In this document: piece after piece, positions 1 through 8,946 of the stretch
Layout of the letters: every line of letters starts with the position of its first letter
How positions within the stretch are numbered: the first letter of the stretch is position 1
NCBI RefSeq assembly: GCF_000731675.1
Contig: NZ_JMIT01000005.1
Location: 184,508-248,507 of the forward strand
Source: Pseudomonas capeferrum
GTDB taxonomy: Bacteria > Pseudomonadota > Gammaproteobacteria > Pseudomonadales > Pseudomonadaceae
Direction of reading: 5' to 3'
DNA length: 64,000 nt
The notes under the pieces: generated by a model
What the model saw: the letters and a program-made list of their open reading frames with translations, nothing else
Databases searched by the model: none
Told to the model about the DNA's origin: nothing
Made by a program: the position numbers and the translations under genes

Positions 1-495
1 CACCTGGGCCGGCTTGCCAGCATCGATGTAGTAGCTGTGCACGAAGTAGAAGCGCGCGCGGTCAGGGATGTCGTGCCACAACGGGTGATGGATGGTCTGG
101 CTGACTTCGTTCCAGCCCATGTGCGGCACCTTCAGGTGCTCGCCATCTTCTTGCAGGCCCTTGCCGAAGAAACGCACCTGGCCGGGGAACAGGCCGATGC
201 AGTCGACGCCGTTGTTTTCTTCGCTGTGTTCGAGCAGCGCTTGCATGCCGACACAGATGCCCAGGAACGGGCGGTCCTGGCTGACCTCGCGCACCAGGCT
301 GTCAAAGCCCAGGCGGCGGATTTCGGCCATGCAGTCGCGTATCGCACCCACGCCAGGGAACACCACACGGTCGGCCTCGCGGATCACCGCAGCGTCGCTG
401 GTAACCAGGACTTTGCCAGCACCGACGTGCTCGAGTGCCTTGGCCACCGAGTGCAGGTTGCCCATGCCATAGTCGATTACGGCTACCGTTTGCAT
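1..495 (-). CDS. hisH: Imidazole glycerol phosphate synthase glutaminase subunit HisH (3' end cut by window)
   Basis: HisH is the glutaminase half of the HisH/HisF complex. It releases ammonia from glutamine for imidazole ring closure in histidine synthesis, in the cytoplasm. The reading frame starts with MQTVAVIDYGMGNLHSVAKAL and shows the class I amidotransferase oxyanion motif (PGVGAIRDC) and the nucleophile elbow FLGICVGMQAL. The last residues visible are HSYYIDAGKPAQV, so the catalytic His is present (YFVHSYY) while the C-terminal end lies outside the window. The start codon lies directly after the hisB stop, so the two genes form one operon transcribed leftward. Seen directly; family assignment is secure. 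Confidence 0.95.
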   Translation of the reverse strand, partial: MQTVAVIDYGMGNLHSVAKALEHVGAGKVLVTSDAAVIREADRVVFPGVGAIRDCMAEIRRLGFDSLVREVSQDRPFLGICVGMQALLEHSEENNGVDCIGLFPGQVRFFGKGLQEDGEHLKVPHMGWNEVSQTIHHPLWHDIPDRARFYFVHSYYIDAGKPAQV

Positions 496-1089
496 TTACA
501 GGCATCCCTTGGTGGAAGGCATCTGCCCGGCCATGCGCTCGTCCAGCTCCACGGCCATGCGCAGGGCGCGACCGAAGGCCTTGAACACGGTCTCGATCTG
601 GTGGTGAGTGTTGTGGCCACGCAGGTTGTCGATGTGCAGGCTCACCAAGGCGTGGTTGACGAAGCCCTGGAAGAACTCCTGGAACAGGTCGACATCGAAG
701 CCGCCGACGCTGGCGCGGGTGTACGGCACATGCATCTGCAGGCCTGGGCGGCCGGAAAAATCGATGACCACGCGCGACAGCGCTTCATCCAGCGGGACAT
801 AGGCGTGGCCGTAGCGGCGGATGCCTTTCTTGTCACCGATGGCCTGGGCGAATGCCTGGCCCAGGGTGATACCGACGTCTTCGACGGTATGGTGATCGTC
901 GATGTGCAGGTCACCCTTGCACTCGATGTCCAGATCGATCAGCCCATGCCGGGCGATCTGGTCGAGCATGTGTTCAAGGAAAGGCACACCGATATCAAAT
1001 CGGGCCTTGCCGCTGCCATCTAGGTTGATCGAGGCCTTTACCTGGGTTTCCAGGGTATTGCGCTCGACGGAAGCCTTACGTTCGACCAT
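496..1089 (-). CDS. hisB: Imidazoleglycerol-phosphate dehydratase HisB
   Basis: HisB removes water from imidazoleglycerol phosphate to give imidazole-acetol phosphate in histidine synthesis. The protein is monofunctional (197 residues from the chosen start, no N-terminal phosphatase domain), as usual in pseudomonads. The metal-binding His-rich motifs DDHHTVED and NTHHQIE are visible. The upstream in-frame ATG at 1128 would add 13 residues (MEPFSPNDFAELV); I prefer the start at 1089 (MVERKASVERNTLE), where similarity to the family begins. hisH follows with no gap, so translation is probably coupled. Confidence 0.95.
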   Translation of the reverse strand: MVERKASVERNTLETQVKASINLDGSGKARFDIGVPFLEHMLDQIARHGLIDLDIECKGDLHIDDHHTVEDVGITLGQAFAQAIGDKKGIRRYGHAYVPLDEALSRVVIDFSGRPGLQMHVPYTRASVGGFDVDLFQEFFQGFVNHALVSLHIDNLRGHNTHHQIETVFKAFGRALRMAVELDERMAGQMPSTKGCL

Positions 1090-1227
1090 CACCAGCTCCG
1101 CAAAATCATTGGGCGAAAAGGGTTCCATTATAGGCCCAGAACGCGCCAGCTTGAAACGCGGATGACATATGGCAGGGCAAGCAATTGCGGGGGCCGGATG
1201 CTGTTACAGGTCTATACAAGCAGGGAT

Positions 1228-1252
1228 CCTGGGGCTGCTTTGCAGCCCCAGG
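1228..1252. terminator. Hairpin between the hisB start and the MFS gene end
   Basis: A perfect 11-bp stem (CCTGGGGCTGC / GCAGCCCCAGG) with a 3-base loop lies just past the stop of the leftward MFS gene. It has no clear U-run, so it may act as an RNA 3'-end stabiliser or REP fragment rather than a classical terminator. Confidence 0.45.
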
Positions 1253-1259
1253 CCCACCC

Positions 1260-2921
1260 TCAATGGAACAGCACAGCCGTCTTCTGCAGGGTAATCCACA
1301 CGCCCCACGCCAACGGCACTACCACCGCCGCCCAAGCCAGCAGTACCCACGGCAAGCTCCCGGGCGCCGCATGCCACTCCAGCGACCGCGCACCCTCGGC
1401 GCCCTTGTCATGGCTCAACGCACGTTCGGCAGCCAGTTGCGCGTCGCTCATGAAGTACTTGTCTGCCACCGGCCGAATCAGCATGTTGCAGATGAACCCC
1501 AGCACCAGCAGCCCAGAGAGGATGTAAAGGGTCATGTCGTAAGCCGCCGCCCGTTCCACGCCCGCCGCCAGCTGAGACTCACGCAGGTAGGTGATCAGCA
1601 CCGGCCCAAGCACACCCGCCGCCGCCCAGGCGGTCAGCAGGCGCCCATGAATCGCACCGACCATCTGTGTGCCGAACAGGTCGGCCAGGTACGCCGGCAC
1701 CGTGGCAAAGCCACCGCCGTACATCGACAGGATGATGCAGAACGCCGCCACGAACAGCGCCACGTTGCCCAGGTGGCCCATGTTCGGCACCAGGCTGTAG
1801 AGGCCAACGCCCAGGGCGAAGAAGGCGAAGTAGGTGTTTTTGCGCCCGATGTAGTCAGAGAACGATGCCCAGAAGAAGCGCCCGCCGATGTTGAACAGGC
1901 TCAGCAAGCCGGTGAAACCTGCGGCGATCGCTGCAATCTGCGCCAGCTGCGCGGCATTCAACTCGCTGAAACGCAGCTCGTTGCCCAGCAACTTGCCGGC
2001 GAACACTTCCTGCAACAGCGGCGACGCCATGCCGAGAATACCGATGCCCGCCGAGACGTTCAGGCACAGCACCAACCACACCAGTGCGAACTGCGGGGTT
2101 TTCCAGGCAACGCTGACGTGCACATGGCGGTCGGTGACCATGCCATTGCCGGCCTTTTTCGCCGGCGCCGTCCAGCCCTCGGGCTTCCAGCCGGTCGGTG
2201 GCACGCGGTAACCCAGCGCGCCCGCCGACATGAACACGAAGTAGATCGCCGCCATGACCACGAAGCTCTGCCATACGCCAACATCCTGCGCGCTGCCGAA
2301 GTGGCCCATCAGCGCGGTCGCCAGCGGTGCACCTACCATCGCGCCGCCGCCGAAGCCCATGATCGCCATACCGGTGGCCATGCCGCGTTTGTCCGGGAAC
2401 CACTTGATCAGGGTCGAGACCGGCGAGATGTAACCCAGGCCCAGGCCGATACCGCCAATCACGCCTGAGCCCAGCCACATCAGCCACAGCTGATGGGTCT
2501 TCACGCCAATCGCCGAAATCAGCATACCGCCGCACCAGCACACAGCCGATACCAGCCCGGCCTTGCGCGGCCCGGCGTGTTCCAGCCAGCCACCCAGCAC
2601 CGCCGCCGAGCAACCGAGGAACACGAAGAACAGCGTGTAGATCCAGCTCAGCATCGAAATCGGCCAGTCACACTCGGCACTGAACAGGCGGGCGATGAAG
2701 CCCATGTCGGCCGAGCAGGCGAGCGGGGCGGTGATGCCGATGGCTTGCGACAGCGGCAACCAGAACACCGAAAAGCCGTAGGCCATGCCGATACACAAGT
2801 GGATAGCCAGGGCCGCCGGTGGCACCAGCCAGCGGTTGAAGCCCGGGCGGGCGATGATGCGCTCCTTAGACAGGAAGCTCGGCGCGCCGGCCAAGGTGCC
2901 CGCCGTGACGGTACTGCTCAT
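1260..2921 (-). CDS. MFS transporter, OFA (oxalate/formate antiporter-like) family
   Basis: A 553-residue inner-membrane secondary transporter, probably for a small carboxylate. The N-terminal half has the OFA signature region (LAIHLCIGMAYGFSVFWLPL) and the cytoplasmic loop motif DKRGMATGMAIMGFGGGAM. An unusually long first periplasmic segment (SADMGFIARLFSAECDWP) and about 12 hydrophobic helices are visible. The exact substrate cannot be read from sequence. The ribosome-binding site AAAGGA (2930-2935) overlaps an AAYAAYAA element that resembles a Crc/Hfq target, so the gene is likely under carbon catabolite repression. It stands alone, back to back with the asmA-like operon. Confidence 0.88.
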   Translation of the reverse strand: MSSTVTAGTLAGAPSFLSKERIIARPGFNRWLVPPAALAIHLCIGMAYGFSVFWLPLSQAIGITAPLACSADMGFIARLFSAECDWPISMLSWIYTLFFVFLGCSAAVLGGWLEHAGPRKAGLVSAVCWCGGMLISAIGVKTHQLWLMWLGSGVIGGIGLGLGYISPVSTLIKWFPDKRGMATGMAIMGFGGGAMVGAPLATALMGHFGSAQDVGVWQSFVVMAAIYFVFMSAGALGYRVPPTGWKPEGWTAPAKKAGNGMVTDRHVHVSVAWKTPQFALVWLVLCLNVSAGIGILGMASPLLQEVFAGKLLGNELRFSELNAAQLAQIAAIAAGFTGLLSLFNIGGRFFWASFSDYIGRKNTYFAFFALGVGLYSLVPNMGHLGNVALFVAAFCIILSMYGGGFATVPAYLADLFGTQMVGAIHGRLLTAWAAAGVLGPVLITYLRESQLAAGVERAAAYDMTLYILSGLLVLGFICNMLIRPVADKYFMSDAQLAAERALSHDKGAEGARSLEWHAAPGSLPWVLLAWAAVVVPLAWGVWITLQKTAVLFH

Positions 2922-3251
2922 GGGTTTGATCCTTTGTTATTGGGCCTGGACTGGGCAAGCGAACCGCGACAATGGGTCGCGGGCACACAAAAAACGGCGC
3001 AAGGTTACCAGTATCAGGTGGCATGAAAGCAATCTGATATCGTGGATTTTTCAGTCGCTGAAACGGTACGAGCGGGCTCGCCCAATCCTGTGGGAGCGGG
3101 CTGCCTCCGCGAAGAGGCAGGCTGACGAAAGCCGCACAATCTGAGCCATTCGTAGGTAAATGCCCTGTATCTCTTGTCGGATACGCAGATATAAGCACTG
3201 CGGCGCTATACTCTGCCGCTGAATTTCAAACTGGACTACAAGGACTCGCCC
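2922..3251. other. Intergenic region between divergent MFS and asmA-like genes
   Basis: About 330 bases without a supportable gene. It holds the leader of the MFS gene on the minus strand (CA motif at 2934-2941), a REP-like element near 3089-3123 (GTGGGAGCGGGCTGCC with a short GC hairpin) and the promoter side of the asmA-like operon. No clear sigma-70 hexamers stood out. Confidence 0.6.
2930..2941 (-). promoter_or_regulatory. Candidate Crc/Hfq CA motif overlapping the MFS ribosome-binding site
   Basis: On the minus strand the leader reads AATAACAAAGGATCAAACCC then ATG. AATAACAA fits the AAnAAnAA pattern bound by Hfq/Crc in Pseudomonas, and its last bases run into the AAAGGA Shine-Dalgarno sequence. 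Position over the translation start is what a repressive site needs. Seen in sequence; function inferred. Confidence 0.5.
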
Positions 3252-5501
3252 ATGAAAGCGTTCGGCAAAATCCTGGGACTGGGGCTTCTCGGGTTGCTGC
3301 TGATCATCGTGGCGCTGGGCTTCGCCCTGACCCACCTCTTCGATCCCAACGACTATAAAGACGAGATTCGCCAGCTGGCGCGCGACAAGGCTCATGTCGA
3401 GCTGACCCTCAACGGTGATATCGGCTGGAGCCTGTTCCCGTGGCTGGGCCTGGAGCTGCACGAAGCAAGCATCGCAACCTTGAACAAGCCCAAGGAGCCG
3501 TTTGCCGACCTGCAGATGCTCGGTTTGTCGGTGCGTGTGCTGCCGCTGCTGCGCCGCGAGGTGCAGATGAGCGATGTGCGCGTCGAAGGCCTGAACCTGA
3601 CCCTGGCCCGTGACGAACACGGCCACGGCAACTGGGAAGACATCGGCAAGCCATTGCCGGCTCAGAACGACGCGCCGGCCACCACACCGGCCCAGCCGTC
3701 GACCGAGCAGGCACCGGCACAAGCCGAAAGCGGCAGCGAGCGTGCGGTCAAACTCGACATCGACAGCCTGACCGTGAACAACGCCCGCGTGCAGTACACC
3801 GATGCCAAGAGTGGGCAAAGCTACAGCGCCGAAAGCATCCAGCTGAGCACCGGCCCGGTCCACGAAGGGGCGAACATTGCGCTCAAGGCCAGTGCATTCC
3901 TGAGTGCCAGCCAGCCGAACATCAAGGCACGCACCGAGCTTGCCGGCGAGCTGCGTTTCGATCGCAAGCTCAAGCGCTACAACTTCGAAGACATGCGCTT
4001 GTCGGGCGAAACCTCGGGCGAACCGCTGGCCGGCAAGACCGTGACCTTCGCCGCCCAGGGCCAACTGCTGGTCGACCTGGCGGCCAATGTGGCCTCGTGG
4101 AACGGCCTGAAAATCTCGGCCAACCAGCTGCGTGCGCTGGGCGAGCTGAACCTGCGCGAGCTGGACAAGGCACCGCAACTGAGCGGCGGCCTGTCCATCG
4201 CCCAGTTCGACCTGCGCAGCTTCCTCGACGGCGTCGGCCACCCGCTGCCCGCCACCAACGACCCGGCTGCCTTCACCAAGCTGGAACTGGTCACCCGCCT
4301 GCAGGGCACACCAAACAGCCTGGCCCTGGCCGACCTGGCGGTGAAGCTGGACGACAGCACCTTCACCGGCCGCGTAGCCGTCGAAGACTTCGCCAAGCAA
4401 GCCCTGCGCCTGCAACTCAAGGCCGATACCTTCGACGCCGACCGCTACCTGCCGGCCAAGAGCGAAGAAGCCAAGGGCGCTACCGCCGCCCGCCAGGCCG
4501 AGGTCAAGCAACAGGAAGCCAGCGCCGTGGCCGGTGCCGGCAGCTCACCGCTGCCCAACGCCCCGACCCAGGTCGCCTGGAGTGACGACAAGCTGCTGCC
4601 GGTGGACCGCCTGCGCGCCCTCGACCTGCAGGCCGACCTGGCATTCGGCGCGCTGACCCTGGACAAACTGCCCATTCAGGACGCCCAGCTCAAGGCCACC
4701 GGCCAAGGCGGCCTGGTGACCCTGCAGACCCTGCGCGGCGAGCTGTACAACGGCACCTTCGAGGCCAAGGGCACTGTCGATGTACGCCCCGCCGTGCCGC
4801 AGCTTGGCGTCAGTACCAAGATCGACCGGGTACCGGTGGAGCACTTCATCAAGACCGAGGGCAAGGAGCAGACGCCACCGGTCAAGGGCCTGCTGACCCT
4901 GACCAGCGACCTGACCGCCACCGGCAACAGCCAGAAGGCACTGGTCGATACCCTCAATGGCAACGCCAACTTCACCATCAACGACGGCGTGCTGGTCAAT
5001 GCCAACCTGGAACAGCAACTGTGCCAGGCCATCGCCACGCTCAACCGCAAAGCGCTCAGCGGCGAGCCGCGCGGCAAGGACACGCCCTTCCAGGAACTGC
5101 GCGGCAGCCTGGTGGTGCGCAATGGCGTAGCCAGCAACCCAGACCTCAAGGCACGCATCCCGGGCCTGACCGTCAACGGCCACGGCGACGTCGACCTGCG
5201 CGTACTGGGCATGGACTACAACGTTGGCGTGATCGTCGAGGGCGACCAGCGTGCCATGCCGGACCCGGCCTGCCAGGTCAACCAGCGCTATGTCGGTGTT
5301 GAAGTGCCGCTGCGCTGCCGCGGCCCACTGGAGCTTGGCGCCAAGGCCTGCCGCCTGGACCAGGATGGCCTGGGCAAGGTCGCCGCGAAACTGGCCGGCA
5401 ACCGCCTGAAAGACAAGATCGATGAAAAACTCGAAGAGAAACTCGGAGACAAAGTGAGCCCGGAAGTAAAAGACGCGCTCAAGGGGCTGTTCAAGCGATG
5501 A
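3252..5501 (+). CDS. AsmA family protein
   Basis: A 749-residue AsmA-like protein. An N-terminal membrane anchor (about residues 6-28, GLGLLGLLLIIVALGFALTH) is followed by the AsmA motif FDPNDYKDEIRQLARDKA and a long periplasmic beta-rich region; the typical AsmA C-terminal block lies near residues 540-690. The family is linked to outer-membrane assembly and phospholipid transport between membranes. A Pro/Ala/Gln-rich linker lies near residues 137-160 and another Ala-rich stretch near 405-430. The stop overlaps the mutY start by 4 bases, so the two are probably co-translated. The role in this organism is not established. Confidence 0.88.
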   Translation: MKAFGKILGLGLLGLLLIIVALGFALTHLFDPNDYKDEIRQLARDKAHVELTLNGDIGWSLFPWLGLELHEASIATLNKPKEPFADLQMLGLSVRVLPLLRREVQMSDVRVEGLNLTLARDEHGHGNWEDIGKPLPAQNDAPATTPAQPSTEQAPAQAESGSERAVKLDIDSLTVNNARVQYTDAKSGQSYSAESIQLSTGPVHEGANIALKASAFLSASQPNIKARTELAGELRFDRKLKRYNFEDMRLSGETSGEPLAGKTVTFAAQGQLLVDLAANVASWNGLKISANQLRALGELNLRELDKAPQLSGGLSIAQFDLRSFLDGVGHPLPATNDPAAFTKLELVTRLQGTPNSLALADLAVKLDDSTFTGRVAVEDFAKQALRLQLKADTFDADRYLPAKSEEAKGATAARQAEVKQQEASAVAGAGSSPLPNAPTQVAWSDDKLLPVDRLRALDLQADLAFGALTLDKLPIQDAQLKATGQGGLVTLQTLRGELYNGTFEAKGTVDVRPAVPQLGVSTKIDRVPVEHFIKTEGKEQTPPVKGLLTLTSDLTATGNSQKALVDTLNGNANFTINDGVLVNANLEQQLCQAIATLNRKALSGEPRGKDTPFQELRGSLVVRNGVASNPDLKARIPGLTVNGHGDVDLRVLGMDYNVGVIVEGDQRAMPDPACQVNQRYVGVEVPLRCRGPLELGAKACRLDQDGLGKVAAKLAGNRLKDKIDEKLEEKLGDKVSPEVKDALKGLFKR

Positions 5502-6565
5502 GCCCCGAGCAGTTCTCCAGCGCCGTGCTGGACTGGTATGACGAGCACGGCCGACACGACCTGCCCTGGCAACAGGGCATCACCCCATACCGGGTGTGGG
5601 TGTCGGAAATCATGCTGCAGCAGACCCAGGTCAGCACCGTGCTCAACTACTTCGACCGCTTCATGCAGGCCCTGCCCACCGTGCAGGCGCTGGCCGAGGC
5701 GCCGGAGGACGAGGTGCTGCACCTGTGGACGGGCCTGGGCTATTACACCCGCGCCCGCAACCTGCAAAAGGCCGCGAAGATCGTCGTCGAGCAGCATGGC
5801 GGCGAGTTTCCGCGCAGCGTCGAGCAACTGACCGAACTGCCGGGCATCGGCCGCTCCACCGCCGGTGCCATCGCCAGCATCAGCATGGGCATCCGCGCGC
5901 CGATCCTGGACGGCAACGTCAAGCGCGTGTTGGCCCGCTACACCGCCCAGGCCGGCTACCCTGGCGAGCCCAAGGTGGCCAACCAGCTGTGGGCCAGCGC
6001 CGAGCGCTTCACCCCGCTGACACGCGCCAACCACTACACCCAGGCGATGATGGACATGGGCGCCACGCTGTGTACCCGCAGCAAGCCCAGCTGCCTGATC
6101 TGCCCGCTGCAGCGTGGCTGCGAAGCGCACCTGCACGGCGAAGAAACCCGCTACCCAGAGCCCAAGCCACGCAAGGCGCTGCCGCAACGCCGGACGCTGA
6201 TGCCACTGCTGGCCAACCACGAAGGCGCGATCCTGCTATACCGTCGCCCTTCCAGCGGCCTGTGGGGCGGTTTGTGGAGCCTGCCGGAGCTTGAGAACAT
6301 CGAGCAGCTCGACGACCTCGCCTACCAGCACGGCCTGCGCCTGGCTGGCAGCCAGGCCCTGGATGGCCTGACCCACACCTTCAGCCATTTCCAGCTGGCG
6401 ATCGAACCTTGGCTGGTACGGGTCGACCCGGTCGGCCAGCACGTGGCCGAGCCCGACTGGCTCTGGTATAACCTCGCCACCCCGCCGCGCCTGGGCCTCG
6501 CCGCCCCGGTCAAGAAATTGCTCAAACGCGCGGCCGACGAACTGATTGCAGGAGACGCCCGATGA
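5498..6565 (+). CDS. mutY: Adenine DNA glycosylase MutY
   Basis: MutY removes adenine mispaired with 8-oxoguanine, limiting G:C to T:A mutation. The 355-residue protein shows the whole family pattern: catalytic Glu in VSEIMLQQTQV (about residue 37), the helix-hairpin-helix ELPGIGRSTAGA, catalytic Asp in ILDGNVKRVL, the four-Cys iron-sulfur cluster loop (CTRSKPSCLICPLQRGC, spacing 6-2-5), and a C-terminal NUDIX-like domain that reads 8-oxoG. It overlaps the preceding asmA-like gene by 4 bases and the following yggX by 4 bases, forming a tight operon. mutY-yggX linkage is common in gammaproteobacteria. Confidence 0.97.
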   Translation: MSPEQFSSAVLDWYDEHGRHDLPWQQGITPYRVWVSEIMLQQTQVSTVLNYFDRFMQALPTVQALAEAPEDEVLHLWTGLGYYTRARNLQKAAKIVVEQHGGEFPRSVEQLTELPGIGRSTAGAIASISMGIRAPILDGNVKRVLARYTAQAGYPGEPKVANQLWASAERFTPLTRANHYTQAMMDMGATLCTRSKPSCLICPLQRGCEAHLHGEETRYPEPKPRKALPQRRTLMPLLANHEGAILLYRRPSSGLWGGLWSLPELENIEQLDDLAYQHGLRLAGSQALDGLTHTFSHFQLAIEPWLVRVDPVGQHVAEPDWLWYNLATPPRLGLAAPVKKLLKRAADELIAGDAR

Positions 6566-6834
6566 CCCGCACCGTGATGTGCCGCAAGTACAAAGAAGAA
6601 CTCCCAGGCCTGGAGCGCCCGCCCTACCCCGGCGCCAAGGGCCAGGACATCTTCGATCACATCTCGCAGAAGGCCTGGGCCGACTGGCAGAAGCACCAGA
6701 CCATGCTGATCAACGAAAAGCGCCTGAACATGATGAATGGCGAGGACCGCAAGTTCCTCCAGGCCGAAATGGACAAGTTTTTCGCCGGCGAAGATTATGC
6801 CCAGGCGGAAGGCTACGTTCCGCCGGCCGAATGA
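6562..6834 (+). CDS. YggX-type Fe(II) trafficking / oxidative damage protection protein
   Basis: A 90-residue cytoplasmic protein of the YggX family, starting MTRTVMCRKYKEELPGLERP with the conserved Cys at residue 7 and the family's GAKGQDIFDHISQKAWADW block. YggX protects iron-sulfur enzymes against oxidative damage and is proposed to handle labile iron. It follows mutY with a 4-base overlap, so repair of oxidised DNA and protection of clusters are expressed together. Confidence 0.95.
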   Translation: MTRTVMCRKYKEELPGLERPPYPGAKGQDIFDHISQKAWADWQKHQTMLINEKRLNMMNGEDRKFLQAEMDKFFAGEDYAQAEGYVPPAE

Positions 6835-6885
6835 CCCCAGAAAACGTAAGCGACGGAATTAATTTAAAATTTTTTCAAAAAGTCG

Positions 6886-6914
6886 TTGACGGACGGTCTG
6901 GAAATCTATTTAAT
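6886..6914 (+). promoter_or_regulatory. Likely sigma-70 promoter of tRNA-Phe
   Basis: TTGACG (6886-6891) and TTTAAT (6909-6914) are 17 bases apart, with the mature tRNA starting 11 bases further on. The sequence before it is AT-rich (6855-6880), possibly an UP element. Confidence 0.6.
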
Positions 6915-6924
6915 TCACCTCGTC

Positions 6925-7000
6925 GCCCAGATAGCTCAGTCGGTAGAGCAGAGGATTGAAAATCCTCGTGTCGGCGGTTCGACTCCGTCTCTGGGCACCA
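6925..7000 (+). tRNA. tRNA-Phe (anticodon GAA), CCA encoded
   Basis: A 76-base cloverleaf: acceptor GCCCAGA pairs with TCTGGGC, anticodon loop TTGAAAA gives GAA, T-arm GGCGGTTCGACTCCGTC, and the 3' CCA is encoded. It is the only tRNA in the yggX-ppk2 gap. Confidence 0.97.
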
Positions 7001-7037
7001 CCTTCAGCTTCTGGTGGTTGCAAAGTTACCCGAAGCG

Positions 7038-7074
7038 ACAACAAGAAACCCGCCAAGTGCGGGTTTTTTGTTGT
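7038..7074 (+). terminator. Rho-independent terminator after tRNA-Phe
   Basis: AACCCGC / GCGGGTT stem with a CAAGT loop, followed by TTTTTT. Flanking ACAACAA and TTGTTGT extend the pairing, so it can work in both directions. Confidence 0.8.
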
Positions 7075-7293
7075 CTGCGATTTTTGTGTCAGGATCGGCT
7101 CGCGAGCCTCGAAAGTTTGGGATGCCGGGTTTGTCATGGCATCTGTAGCGCTCGATCTCACAGGCGCAGAAAATTCTAGGGGAACGTGCATATCACAACC
7201 CGCCACCACCGCCACGTTGACCAACATCAAAAAGCCACCCATCGCTCACCCTTAAAATGCCAGGTGGACATTCGACTACCCGCAAGGACTTCC

Positions 7294-8274
7294 ATGAGCG
7301 AAGAATCCACCCTCCTGCTCCCCACCCCCAGCGAACCCACCCCCACTGCGCCGCGCCCGCGCCGGCCACGTCAGCGCAAGCCCGAACCCGCGATTACCCG
7401 GATCAGCCAGCAACCCGCCGCACTTGAAGTGGCCACGGCACCCAAAGGCAGCAACGAAGACAGCACCCGCGCACGCTTGCCTGCCAGCTACCCGTATCGC
7501 ACCCGCCTGCACCGCCAGGAATACGAGAAGACCAAGCATGCCCTGCAGATCGAACTGCTGAAGGTGCAGAGCTGGGTAAAAGAAACCGGCCAGCGCGTGG
7601 TGATTCTGTTCGAAGGCCGCGACGCGGCGGGCAAAGGCGGCACCATCAAGCGTTTCATGGAGCACCTCAACCCGCGCGGCGCGCGGATCGTCGCGCTGGA
7701 GAAGCCTTCCGAACAAGAGAAAGGCCAGTGGTACTTCCAGCGCTACATCCAGCACCTGCCGACGGCGGGTGAAATGGTCTTCTTCGACCGCTCCTGGTAC
7801 AACCGCGCCGGGGTCGAGAAGGTGATGGACTTCTGCACCCCGCTGCAGTACCTGGAGTTCATGCGCCAGGCACCCGACCTTGAGCGCATGCTGTGCAACA
7901 GCGGCATCCTGCTGTTCAAGTACTGGTTCTCGGTGAACCGCGAGGAACAGCTACGGCGCTTCATCTCACGCCGCGACGACCCGCTCAAGCACTGGAAGCT
8001 GTCGCCCATCGACATCAAGTCGCTGGATAAGTGGGACGACTACACCGCAGCCAAGGAGGCGATGTTCTTCCATACCGATACGGCCGATGCGCCATGGACG
8101 GTGATCAAGTCCGATGACAAGAAGCGCGCACGCATCAACTGCATCCGCCACTTCCTGCATTCGCTGGATTACCCGGGCAAGGACTCGGCTGTGGCACATG
8201 CCCCGGACCCCATGCTGGTAGGGCGCGCATCACGCGACTTCGAAGAGGACGAGACGCCAGCCACCGCCCACTGA
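7294..8274 (+). CDS. ppk2: Polyphosphate kinase 2 family protein
   Basis: PPK2 enzymes transfer phosphate between polyphosphate and nucleoside mono- or diphosphates. The 326-residue form starts at MSEESTLLLP, chosen because AAGGA lies 7 bases before it. A Pro/Arg-rich, probably disordered N-terminus of about 80 residues precedes the PPK2 domain. Walker A is EGRDAAGKGG, Walker B MVFFDRSWYNRAGVE, and the conserved RDDPLKHWKLSPID block follows. The single-domain layout fits class I enzymes, which mostly use ADP/GDP; nucleotide preference is inference. It is monocistronic between a tRNA and a convergent lipoprotein gene. Confidence 0.93.
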   Translation: MSEESTLLLPTPSEPTPTAPRPRRPRQRKPEPAITRISQQPAALEVATAPKGSNEDSTRARLPASYPYRTRLHRQEYEKTKHALQIELLKVQSWVKETGQRVVILFEGRDAAGKGGTIKRFMEHLNPRGARIVALEKPSEQEKGQWYFQRYIQHLPTAGEMVFFDRSWYNRAGVEKVMDFCTPLQYLEFMRQAPDLERMLCNSGILLFKYWFSVNREEQLRRFISRRDDPLKHWKLSPIDIKSLDKWDDYTAAKEAMFFHTDTADAPWTVIKSDDKKRARINCIRHFLHSLDYPGKDSAVAHAPDPMLVGRASRDFEEDETPATAH

Positions 8275-8283
8275 AAGGGGCAA

Positions 8284-8817
8284 TCAGAAGTTGGCCATGG
8301 CGCTGCAGTATTCAGCCTTGGTGGTCTTCACCGGCTGCTCTACGCCCAGCTGGCGCAGCTCGACGCCACAAGCGTTGTAGCCGCGCACCACCACTTCGTA
8401 ATCGGCGCCTTTTTGCGGCACGAAATAGAACATGCCCAGGCAGTTGGTGACGCTGTTGTAGCTACTGCGCCCGCCGTCGAGAAAGTGCAAGGTGAACGGT
8501 TTGCCGGCCGGCACCAGCACTTCGCTGACCGCATCGCCCGCCGCCACAGGGGCGCTGGCAGGCATGCCCAGGGTTTCGCCATTGCGGTCGGCGAAGCCCT
8601 CCTTGGGCACTGCAATCACCCCTGCCCCGGGGCTGTACCAGTCGACGCAATCCTTGCCCGGCACAGCGCGCACCATGCCATCGGCAATCACCCGCAGGCG
8701 TGCGGTATCGCCCGACGTCGGCGAGCCATACGGGGTGTTGAACGACTTGACGGCGGCAATGTTGCCGCAGCCGGACAGCGCCACAGCCAGCAGGCCAAGC
8801 GAGATCGCTGTTTTCAT
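8284..8817 (-). CDS. Predicted lipoprotein of unknown function
   Basis: A 177-residue protein with a lipoprotein signal peptide (MKTAISLGLLAVALSGC, lipobox LSGC with Cys at 17), so it is probably anchored in the outer or inner membrane facing the periplasm. The start at 8817 is chosen because GAGGAA sits 7 bases upstream; longer in-frame starts would bury the signal peptide. The mature part is mostly beta-like with several Cys residues that could form disulfides. I do not recognise the family. It is convergent with ppk2. Confidence 0.8.
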   Translation of the reverse strand: MKTAISLGLLAVALSGCGNIAAVKSFNTPYGSPTSGDTARLRVIADGMVRAVPGKDCVDWYSPGAGVIAVPKEGFADRNGETLGMPASAPVAAGDAVSEVLVPAGKPFTLHFLDGGRSSYNSVTNCLGMFYFVPQKGADYEVVVRGYNACGVELRQLGVEQPVKTTKAEYCSAMANF

Positions 8818-8946
8818 CCGTGAATTCCTCATGAGTGGGTACCGGACATCCGGCAACCTGCCTAGGACCCTCGCTTGCCGCTTGGGTTTCGCAGGCAAGT
8901 ACGATTCAATACGCGCACTTTTTCAGGCACCCCCAAGGACCTACCC

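Noticed and set aside
37..1023. Long open frame on the plus strand opposite hisH and hisB
   Set aside because: It mirrors two certain genes; GC-rich codon third positions produce such antisense frames. No family resemblance.
1185..2468. 427-codon plus-strand frame opposite the MFS gene
   Set aside because: Antisense shadow of a clear transporter; Arg/His/Gln-rich composition.
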